A DNA stretch of 21,190 nt from a virus: IMG/VR virus record IMGVR_UViG_3300009432_000046, positions 1 to 21,190 of that record; one strand, given 5' to 3'. The position numbers and the translations under genes are program-made. Every line of letters starts with the position of its first letter. Position 1 is the first letter of the stretch. The notes beneath the pieces are model-generated. The model worked only from the letters and a program-made list of their open reading frames with translations, made no database searches and had not been told where the DNA came from. Shown here in pieces: positions 8,123-14,468 of this stretch.

Positions 8123-10450
8123 TTAAATCCTTTGTGTTCTATTAATTAAGAAACCTTCATACTCAGCACTTTGGAACACACAGGGTAAGTAACTGTCTGA
8201 AGTAACAACGATGTGAGCGTACTTAGAGTTAGTCATAACAGATAACCTAAAGCTTCCTGAAGCAAGATTAGCTTGACCTAGTATGTTACTTAGTGCGCCT
8301 ACGACCCTGCCATTAAACACATGGGTTTGTGTGTCTCTAGCTTTGGGAGTGCTTTCGACTTTAAAGTATGCTGTGTCGCTATATACAATGTAAAATGTGC
8401 GTAGCTGGAGCTTGCCAGTTGTGATAGCTTTGTTATCTTGCTTTAAGACTTGTTCACTAAACTGATACTTAAAGGTGTAAGGTACACCTGAGTAGATAAT
8501 AGCACCGCCATTTATATCTGATATAGCTTCTGCTTTACTTCTCAAAGTTCCTGTAGTGTTCACAAAGAGTGATGAAGCGTTTGTATAAGGTAATGTACTG
8601 CTAGTCATCTTATAACGTCTATCTAGGTGTAAGGCACCACCACCATAGTTAGTTCTGTTTGAGGTATAAACCATATCACTACTGGCCTCATCACTGGCAA
8701 GACTTAGGTTCTCTAGGAACACACCATCTGAATACTGCATTACCATCTTTATGGTTGAACCGTTAAAGGCTACAGAACTTACCCTTCCTGAAAACTTCCA
8801 CTCTGACCACGCACTCTGTAGCTTCTCTTCCCCACGCCAGTAATAGCGGTAAACAAATACTGAGTTAGGTCTATCTTCAGTTAGCACTAACAGCATATCT
8901 TCGTTGGAAGAGGCCGCTAAACCTCTAATAGTACCTTCTAGGTAATTAGGAATGTGTGCAGATACATCAGCAGCGTCATTAGTTTCTGAAGCTTGCTCTA
9001 CGTAATACTCACGTATACCTGACCACTTACCTTTAGAAAACCCAAAGAATATATAGCGACCTGCGCCCACTGGTTTAGCTGTGAGGTTTGCTTCAAAGTT
9101 AGTGGATACGTCTATATGTACCGTATCAGGTGTTAATAGCTCGGAAGCTGTCAACATAAACTGAGTAAGATCAGAGAATATTAACAAGGACTCGTTAAAA
9201 GGAATCGCATGTTTTAAGATAGAGATTTGGTTATTAGACACCGCTACATCTATAGGGTTAGAGTCTAAGGTTGTTAGAACGGTCTTAGGGAAGAAGTTAT
9301 AGAACTCTCCCGCTTCACTGAAGATTACATTTTCATCTGCAAGGAAACCTAAGCGGTTGCGGTGAAAGAATATGTCATTGATCTTATACCCTATGAAAGA
9401 GGGTATTGGGTTAGTGTCTCCATCCCCTGCTTCTCTGTCATCCCACGTTAAAGGGGAAAAGGTAAATGTACCGTCTGTCTCCTTACGGAGTTGGTGGGGC
9501 ATGGTAAGCTTGTCTATGCGACTCTTAAGAGCCGTACCGTCTGCCGCAAGTTCGCCTACAGTTTCCTTCCATATCAACTCATTGTTTGTGTTATCACCTA
9601 CAGTAAGGTGGACATAATGGTCGTCTTGCTTCTTTTCGTTACTACCAGCAATCATTATTTTAAAGCCTACTTTACCCTTGCGGGGTAGGTTCTTAAAGTC
9701 GATTGTTTGACCTTTAAAGGAGTATAGAAACCTATCTCCCGCACCATCACTTGAGGTGATTGTGAAGTCAGTAGTAGGGTTAGTAACGTATATTACAGAA
9801 CCAATCTGTTCTTTAGCATACCCTGACGTTAGGTTTAGGTTGTTAAGTAATTGAGTAGCTATGTAGTCAGTGCCTATTTTTGCTGCGTGAGCTGCAACAC
9901 TACCGTCTGGTGTGGTATACGTGGAGGTCACGGTGCCTACTTTAATAGTGTAGGTTAAGCCATAATCAGCCTGTCTTACGTAAAACATAGCTTCTTTAGG
10001 TCTAACAGTAGGCGCGTAAGAGTCCATTAGGACAGTCTTAGCTTTGTTCACGACAAAGGTGGTATCACCTACAGACACAGCACTTACATCAGTATCAAAA
10101 TCAGCTACACCAGTGAGATAAGTTGGGAGTGACGTAAGAGCGTTGCCGTTTTCGTCATTAACTGTCAGTTCTGTGCCAGCTTGGTTAAACACTTTGACAC
10201 CTGTGGAACTAAAGATTGCCGTATAGTCCTCAACACTTGAGTATTTAATAGCGTGTAAGAACACGTTTGACGTGGTACTTACCCCAGTTAATTTAGCAAT
10301 ATGTTCAGTACAAGGGCGTTTCTCTAAGCCGCGTGTTACAGAGGATAAACCGTTTTCTTGTATTTCAGCTTGGCTAGCGTGTCTTAGGCTTGGGGGTTGT
10401 TGTGATATTCCATTAAGTAAATTAGGAATAGAACCTGAGATTAAAGACAT
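8123..10450 (-). CDS. Tail tubular protein B (T7 gp12-like)
   Basis: Nozzle protein of the short tail, 775 residues compared with 794 in T7 gp12. The N-terminus (PNLLNGISQQPPSLRHASQ, then ENGLSSVTRGLEKRP) is the family hallmark and nearly matches T7 gp12 in pattern (NLKGGISQQP, GLQKRP). The rest is beta-rich, as expected for a propeller-like tail nozzle. It sits right after tail tubular A, with the start at 10450 preceded by AGAGGTTAACCGA, and ends 3 bases before the gp13-like gene. In the virion it binds tail tubular A above and carries the fibres. Identification is firm. Confidence 0.96.
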   Translation of the reverse strand: MSLISGSIPNLLNGISQQPPSLRHASQAEIQENGLSSVTRGLEKRPCTEHIAKLTGVSTTSNVFLHAIKYSSVEDYTAIFSSTGVKVFNQAGTELTVNDENGNALTSLPTYLTGVADFDTDVSAVSVGDTTFVVNKAKTVLMDSYAPTVRPKEAMFYVRQADYGLTYTIKVGTVTSTYTTPDGSVAAHAAKIGTDYIATQLLNNLNLTSGYAKEQIGSVIYVTNPTTDFTITSSDGAGDRFLYSFKGQTIDFKNLPRKGKVGFKIMIAGSNEKKQDDHYVHLTVGDNTNNELIWKETVGELAADGTALKSRIDKLTMPHQLRKETDGTFTFSPLTWDDREAGDGDTNPIPSFIGYKINDIFFHRNRLGFLADENVIFSEAGEFYNFFPKTVLTTLDSNPIDVAVSNNQISILKHAIPFNESLLIFSDLTQFMLTASELLTPDTVHIDVSTNFEANLTAKPVGAGRYIFFGFSKGKWSGIREYYVEQASETNDAADVSAHIPNYLEGTIRGLAASSNEDMLLVLTEDRPNSVFVYRYYWRGEEKLQSAWSEWKFSGRVSSVAFNGSTIKMVMQYSDGVFLENLSLASDEASSDMVYTSNRTNYGGGALHLDRRYKMTSSTLPYTNASSLFVNTTGTLRSKAEAISDINGGAIIYSGVPYTFKYQFSEQVLKQDNKAITTGKLQLRTFYIVYSDTAYFKVESTPKARDTQTHVFNGRVVGALSNILGQANLASGSFRLSVMTNSKYAHIVVTSDSYLPCVFQSAEYEGFLINRTQRI

Positions 10451-10454
10451 TCGG

Positions 10455-11033
10455 TTAACCTCTTCGGCTTATAATTGAATAAGTGTCCCAATTATCAAAG
10501 ATATTGAGGTCTTTAACATCGGACTCATTTTGCATTAGGGATACCCAAGCGGCTTGCTCATCAGCAGTGTTAAAGCTGTGTAGTGCCTCTGAACCGAGGG
10601 CGCGATCTTGGAGGACACGCGCTGCCCTGATTGTTGTGTAACGCCTAGCGGTTTCTGGCATATCACCAAAATCAAGGAGAACAACTATATCCACCTCAAT
10701 AGGTACTGCCATTGAGTAGCTATTCTTAATTCTGTCGTACATCTTCATACCGCGCTGCACTAAGTCCGAACTAGTGGATATACGCAGTGAGGTGGTGTCT
10801 ACATGCAGACAGTTAGCGGGTAAGTTAATCTCATTATTGGCATCAGGTGTTAACTTAAATGTTAAGTCTGTATTGAACGTCCAGCCTATTGACTGCACAG
10901 CACGACTTACGTTGTCTAAAGTCTGTTCTGCAAGACTAGCTTCCACAAGACCAGAGGTTAACGAGTTAACAGGAGATTCGCCAATCGTGGCTAACAAGGT
11001 ATTAACAGCTTCTAGTTTGGTTGTTGGATTCAT
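10455..11033 (-). CDS. Tail tubular protein A (T7 gp11-like)
   Basis: Head-to-tail adaptor of 192 residues, close to T7 gp11 (196). Shared patterns are KLEAVNTLLATIGESPVNSL at the N-terminus, SIGWTFNTD around residue 50, and a GDMPETARRYTTIRAARVLQ segment that corresponds to the DEMPECFRYWI region in T7. It forms the dodecameric ring under the portal and binds tail tubular B. The start at 11033 has a good ribosome site (GAAGGAAAGCTA before the ATG). It is the first gene after the terminator that follows the capsid gene, so its expression depends on read-through or an unseen promoter. Confidence 0.95.
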   Translation of the reverse strand: MNPTTKLEAVNTLLATIGESPVNSLTSGLVEASLAEQTLDNVSRAVQSIGWTFNTDLTFKLTPDANNEINLPANCLHVDTTSLRISTSSDLVQRGMKMYDRIKNSYSMAVPIEVDIVVLLDFGDMPETARRYTTIRAARVLQDRALGSEALHSFNTADEQAAWVSLMQNESDVKDLNIFDNWDTYSIISRRG

Positions 11034-11054
11034 TAGCTTTCCTTCTTATAAAAG

Positions 11055-11093
11055 AAAAAAAAGGGCAGAGAGAAATTAATCTCCCCACCCTTT
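11055..11093 (-). terminator. Rho-independent terminator after the capsid gene
   Basis: On the minus strand, AAAGGG pairs with CCCTTT and an inner GGGGAGA pairs with TCTCTCT, with some G-U pairs. The stem is about 14 bp, closed by a short TTAATT loop and followed by a run of eight T. It lies directly after the capsid stop, the same place as the T7 late terminator T-phi, which leaks to allow lower expression of tail genes. Confidence 0.92.
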
Positions 11094-11111
11094 AGAGTAG
11101 GCTGTTACTGT

Positions 11112-12128
11112 TTACACAGCATTCAACGAAATGGCGCAAGCAGGGCGTAAGATGTTATGACCCATAGCGTACTTAGCTACCATTAACGTACCTTGACGTT
11201 CGATCTGATACTCAGACTCGACACCTAAATCTAACAACTTAACTGTTGCTGCGGCATCCTGACTGAAGATTAAACCCCGTAATTTAGAGTAGTCGCCACG
11301 ATAGGCCGCAGTACGTGCGCTAGTTAACGGCTCAACGTCAGTAGAACTTGAAGTTTGGTCTGTGGCTGGTAGATGATTACTCATCATAATCTTAACGCCA
11401 CCGACTTGAGGGACGACACCCGCTGCTACAGAACCTTCACCGCCAACATCACGGTTTAACCATGCAGCGTTGGCAACACTGGGAACATTCAATAAAGCGT
11501 AATACTGAGAAGGGGGTAGTACACAAACCTTTTCACCGCCTATGTCTTTCTTATCAAACTCTTCAAGAGCCTTATAGATAGCTGCAACGATCTTAGCACC
11601 TTCAAGTGCATGGGCTTGTGTAGTACCGATGTTGACGTTAGCGGTATAAATTTCATCATCAAATTTAGTTCCAAAAGCGGCTGTAGCTTTGGTAGCGTTG
11701 GTTATGCTTGCAGCTTTCGCAATGATACGCGCTACGTTGCGGTCAGATACGTTAGCTAATGCGCTGCCCGACTCTTTAGAGTAAATGCTACGCACATCAT
11801 AGTGATTCATAGCTTCGTCAATCTTTGCAATGAATTGAGTGCTAATTAATAAATCATCGACAGTTACAGTGCGTTCGCCCTTCTTGATTTGATCTGCTTC
11901 AATCATAGTGCCAGGAATGTGATACTTTGCAGAACCAGTGCCAGTTAGAGGGAAGGATGCAGACTTACCATTAGAAATGGTACGGGTGCGGTGTAGAGGC
12001 ATGAAGACGTTCTTTTCTTCGTATGCAGTGAGGACTTCACCAGCATATAGCTTAAGGAATAATGAACGATCATCTCCAGAAGCGTTAGTTTGGCCCAAAC
12101 GTGAGGGTGATTGATGTGGTAATGCCAT
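11112..12128 (-). CDS. Major capsid protein (T7 gp10-like)
   Basis: Major head protein of 338 residues, near T7 gp10A (345). The N-terminal region SGDDRSLFLKLYAGEVLTAY and the following FMPLHRTRTISNGKSASFP are typical of T7-like capsid proteins with the HK97 fold. Other family-like segments are AKIDEAMNHYDVRS and AKYAMGHNILRP near the C-terminus. The gene has its own upstream leader of 224 bases, by far the longest between head genes here. A terminator lies on either side, so it appears to be a separately transcribed unit, consistent with the large amount of capsid protein needed. A weak ribosome site (AGGT, 10 bases upstream) precedes the ATG. Confidence 0.96.
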   Translation of the reverse strand: MALPHQSPSRLGQTNASGDDRSLFLKLYAGEVLTAYEEKNVFMPLHRTRTISNGKSASFPLTGTGSAKYHIPGTMIEADQIKKGERTVTVDDLLISTQFIAKIDEAMNHYDVRSIYSKESGSALANVSDRNVARIIAKAASITNATKATAAFGTKFDDEIYTANVNIGTTQAHALEGAKIVAAIYKALEEFDKKDIGGEKVCVLPPSQYYALLNVPSVANAAWLNRDVGGEGSVAAGVVPQVGGVKIMMSNHLPATDQTSSSTDVEPLTSARTAAYRGDYSKLRGLIFSQDAAATVKLLDLGVESEYQIERQGTLMVAKYAMGHNILRPACAISLNAV

Positions 12129-12145
12129 GTTATATGTACCTAAAT

Positions 12146-12167
12146 GTGTATTAAAAGTGTATTAAAG
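12146..12167. repeat. Two adjacent 11-base direct repeats in the capsid leader
   Basis: gtgtattaaa occurs at 12146-12155 and again at 12157-12166. The start-to-start distance is 11 bases, about one helical turn, just upstream of the capsid ATG. It could be a protein-binding site or chance AT-rich sequence. Confidence 0.5.
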
Positions 12168-12210
12168 TTGTTGAGTGTTTCGATGTTCAGACTCAGCTAC
12201 TTGTCACTTC

Positions 12211-12245
12211 CTTTCCCATAGAGATTGTCCTCCGCAGAGGGTCAA
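12211..12245 (-). promoter_or_regulatory. Candidate promoter for the capsid gene
   Basis: In the leader between terminator and capsid gene, the minus strand carries TTGACC (12240-12245), a 17-base spacer, and TCTATG (12217-12222), followed by GGGAAAG. TTGACC resembles a sigma-70 -35 box, but TCTATG is a weak -10. Alternatively, TCTATGGGAAAG resembles the start region of T7-type promoters (CTATAGGGAGA). A small hairpin, CCTC-TGCG-GAGG (12229-12240), lies in the spacer. T7 also has a strong promoter immediately before its capsid gene. I found no second copy by eye, so the assignment is tentative. Confidence 0.35.
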
Positions 12246-12290
12246 TAGATACTTGGAGCAAGTTAGTTGCATTGTTTTGTTTATTGAAAC

Positions 12291-12328
12291 GAAAAAGCCC
12301 ACCAGAGGCCGTTTAGTGCTTGGTGGGT
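12291..12328 (-). terminator. Rho-independent terminator after the scaffold gene
   Basis: On the minus strand CCCACCA (12321-12327) pairs with TGGTGGG (12298-12304) across a 16-base loop, then CTTTTT follows. It sits about 25 bases after the scaffold stop codon and before the capsid leader. The T run is present only on the minus strand, so it acts in the direction of the phage genes. Confidence 0.85.
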
Positions 12329-12352
12329 GTAAAGGTTGCGGAGACAGAGAAC

Positions 12353-13111
12353 CTACAGGACGTTACTTCTTGATAATTTAGAAGCAACCTGCTGTCGGTA
12401 TGCAGAGTCAGTGCTGTACCTTGGGTCACGCATTGCTGCGGTCAGTTGGGCAGCAGAATCAAAGACCCCACCTGTTACGGATTTAGTCTCGCCCATGACG
12501 AGTGATGGTTCACTCCCGTTAACAGAACGGTACTGTGCTTGTAGACCCTGAATAGCTAGATTTGCTGATTCTATGTTTCCACTGTTTACTGCATTGTTAA
12601 AGGCATCAATGGATGCTTCATTTAAACTTTCAGAAGCCCAAGTAACCATATTTTCATACGCTTCTTGGCCTCCTACCTGTTCAAAGGCTTCTTGTTGCAT
12701 CTGTTCAGCCACCGCCATTTGACCATCTATAAATTGGTCAACCATAGAACGGGGAATACCAGCTTCTATTAAAGAATCGTAAGAAGCTTCAGTTAGTCCA
12801 CCTAGCTCTGCGAACTCTTGGGATAAGGAATCAAAATCAATACCTTCCTCTTCAAGCCCTTCAACTATGTTTTCTAACTCTTCTTCTTCTAACTCTTCTT
12901 CTTCTAACTCTTCTTCTTCGTCTTGAGAGCCTAGCTTCTGTTCTAGGGATTCATAAGCTTGCGCCATATCCTCAACACTGTTGAACTTCTCAGGTAGCCA
13001 TTCAGGGCGGTCGGACACATCAGGATTCTCAAGACCTTCGGCCTTTTCTAACATATCTAATGTGTGCTGACCGTCTTCAACGGTTTCTTCGTATGTGTTA
13101 ACTGTATCCAT
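12353..13111 (-). CDS. Capsid assembly scaffolding protein (T7 gp9-like)
   Basis: Scaffold protein of 252 residues that directs capsid assembly and is then released; T7 gp9 is 307. It is very acidic in its first half, with a (EEEEL) repeat near residues 64-79 and predicted helices throughout. Segments such as GRPEWLPEKF-like (DRPEWLPEKFNSVEDMAQAY) are typical of podovirus scaffolds, as is its place directly before the capsid gene. I chose the ATG at 13111 because GGAGA lies 9 bases upstream. The frame extends to an ATG at 13168, but that extension overlaps the end of the upstream gene and has no ribosome site. The C-terminal region is more basic (QQVASKLSRSNVL), as expected for the capsid-binding end. 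Confidence 0.9.
   Translation of the reverse strand: MDTVNTYEETVEDGQHTLDMLEKAEGLENPDVSDRPEWLPEKFNSVEDMAQAYESLEQKLGSQDEEEELEEEELEEEELENIVEGLEEEGIDFDSLSQEFAELGGLTEASYDSLIEAGIPRSMVDQFIDGQMAVAEQMQQEAFEQVGGQEAYENMVTWASESLNEASIDAFNNAVNSGNIESANLAIQGLQAQYRSVNGSEPSLVMGETKSVTGGVFDSAAQLTAAMRDPRYSTDSAYRQQVASKLSRSNVL
12874..12918 (-). repeat. Three perfect 15-base tandem repeats coding poly-glutamate
   Basis: The unit ctaactcttcttctt (plus strand) is repeated three times without change, coding EEEEL-type repeats in the scaffold protein. The perfect copies suggest recent slippage expansion. Confidence 0.93.
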
Positions 13112-13120
13112 TTTTAACTG

Positions 13121-13125
13121 TCTCC
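13121..13125 (-). promoter_or_regulatory. Ribosome binding site deciding the scaffold start
   Basis: GGAGA on the minus strand lies 9 bases before the ATG at 13111, supporting that start over the longer frame beginning at 13168. Confidence 0.75.
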
Positions 13126-13136
13126 AAACAGATAAT

Positions 13137-14468
13137 TTATTTAGTCTTTGTTGAGTAAGACTTACCATTGAATTTAAAGGTTTTTTTACCTTCTTCTTTA
13201 GCAGCCTTAAAAGCTGTCCCGAAAGACGTTGCTTTCTTACCTGTCTTAGCGTTTAAGTGTCCACGTAGGTCTTTACTACCTGACTTTTTAACGTCATCTT
13301 TAGTTGCCGTTGAGTAAGACTTACCATTCCAAGCAAACTTTGACTTACCAGCTTTCCTAGCTGTCCTAAATGCAGTGCCAAAAGAACTTGTTGTAGCTGC
13401 TGGCTTCTTAGTTTCTATTTCTTTAAAACCAGAAAATAACTTACCGCCTTTAGGTGGTGCGTCAGCAGAAGCGGCTAATTTCTCCACTGTTACAGCCGCC
13501 AGTAGAGGGCTTAACACCCTCCCAAACTTAGCAAACGTACTTAATTTAGAAGCGAGGGTACTGGCTTTACTACCTTTTATAACCGTCTTAGTAGAGCCAC
13601 CAATGCGTTCACCAGCAGGGCCGACAGTTGATGAGCCTTTAATAATTTTACGCTTAGGTGTCGCTGTCTTAGCTGTCGCTGTCTTATTGCCAGTACCAAA
13701 CTTAGGGCCACCAGTGCGCCTAACGTCAACTTTAGTCTTCGTAGGGGGCTTACCGCGAGAAGCGTTAACTTTCTTACGTCTGATCTTGGCATTAGTAGAA
13801 GGTTTTGATTCAGCACTTAATGTTTTAACTGTCGGCTTCTTAGCCTCTACCTTAGTAGCCTTAACTACGCTAGGTTTAACACGCGAGTCTTTAATAGACT
13901 GTAGTAGCTTGCCCTTAACACTGGTTGGTGTGACAGGCTTACTACGCGCACCCTTTCTTAAAGAAGGCTTCAGCTTCTTAGTAGCTACTTTAGGCTTGGG
14001 TTTGGGCTTAGTCCGACCATCCTTAAGAGAGCGTGTTAACGCTTTAGTCGCTTTAGGAGTCTCAGGTTTATTACGTAAAGATTTTAAGGACGTAGTTAGT
14101 TTGGAAGGTGCTTTTTTTTTAACTGTTGGCTTCTTAGCAGCTACCTTTTTGGTAGTAGGCTTTTTAGCTTCGGGCTTCTTAGCAGCTACCTTTTTGGTAG
14201 TAGGCTTTTTAGCTTCAGGCTTCTTAGCAGCTACCTTTTTAGTAGGTGGTTTACCCCTTGTGCTTTTGACCTTAACCTTAGCCTTAACCTCTTCTTTTGC
14301 TACGGTCTTACCTTTGCTATTAAACTTAGGTGTTTTCTGTTTTTTCTTAATATCTGCTAGTTGTTTTTCTAAAGCTGTAGCATCAATTTCGGCTTTCTTT
14401 TTTGAAGCAATTTCTGCTTCTATCTTAGCAATCAACTGTTCGTCTTCTGTACTAAATGCTAGTGCCAT
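13137..14468 (-). CDS. Lysine-rich histone H1-like repeat protein between portal and scaffold
   Basis: Protein of 443 residues with no counterpart at this place in T7. Residues 1-47 are a helical, charged N-terminus (coiled-coil like). Residues 76-119 carry a 15-residue repeat (TKKVAAKKPEAKKPT), the Ala-Lys-Pro composition of histone H1 tails. Residues 124-206 hold four 20-22-residue repeats of the type LxxS[LI][KR]xxRxKP. SRGKPPTK-like segments occur at 69-77 and 236-244. A short hydrophobic helix lies at about 310-335. The C-terminus has two copies of SFGTAF+xA+xxGKxxFxxNGKSYST (362-387 and 415-440). The start overlaps the portal stop (TAATG) and has an AAGGTGA site. The strong positive charge suggests binding to DNA or to the acidic scaffold protein encoded next. 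Function is not known to me; a DNA-condensing or minor virion protein is an inference. Confidence 0.85.
   Translation of the reverse strand: MALAFSTEDEQLIAKIEAEIASKKKAEIDATALEKQLADIKKKQKTPKFNSKGKTVAKEEVKAKVKVKSTRGKPPTKKVAAKKPEAKKPTTKKVAAKKPEAKKPTTKKVAAKKPTVKKKAPSKLTTSLKSLRNKPETPKATKALTRSLKDGRTKPKPKPKVATKKLKPSLRKGARSKPVTPTSVKGKLLQSIKDSRVKPSVVKATKVEAKKPTVKTLSAESKPSTNAKIRRKKVNASRGKPPTKTKVDVRRTGGPKFGTGNKTATAKTATPKRKIIKGSSTVGPAGERIGGSTKTVIKGSKASTLASKLSTFAKFGRVLSPLLAAVTVEKLAASADAPPKGGKLFSGFKEIETKKPAATTSSFGTAFRTARKAGKSKFAWNGKSYSTATKDDVKKSGSKDLRGHLNAKTGKKATSFGTAFKAAKEEGKKTFKFNGKSYSTKTK
13146..13385 (-). repeat. Two copies of a FGTAF...NGKSYST domain
   Basis: Residues 362-388 and 415-441 of the H1-like protein align over about 26 positions, with SFGTAF, GK, F and NGKSYST conserved. 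They are separated by a 26-residue linker. Confidence 0.9.
13851..14099 (-). repeat. Four degenerate 20-22-residue basic repeats
   Basis: Repeats begin at residues 124, 144, 166 and 188 of the H1-like protein. The consensus is L-x-x-S-[LI]-[KR], then two or three residues, then R-x-K-P. The DNA is diverged, so this is an older expansion than the 45-base repeat beside it. Confidence 0.75.
14112..14243 (-). repeat. 45-base tandem repeat coding TKKVAAKKPEAKKPT
   Basis: Two full copies plus a partial third (residues 76-90, 91-105 and 106-119). The copies are nearly identical at DNA level, indicating recent tandem duplication. Confidence 0.92.

Noticed and set aside
13112-13168. N-terminal extension of the scaffold gene to the ATG at 13168
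   Set aside because: It overlaps the end of the H1-like gene in another frame, lacks a ribosome site and reads as a frame-shifted copy of that gene's last codons; GGAGA supports the start at 13111.
13577-13816. A second minus-strand frame of 79 codons inside the lysine-rich gene
   Set aside because: Lies fully inside the gene in another frame, is low in complexity and has no ribosome site.
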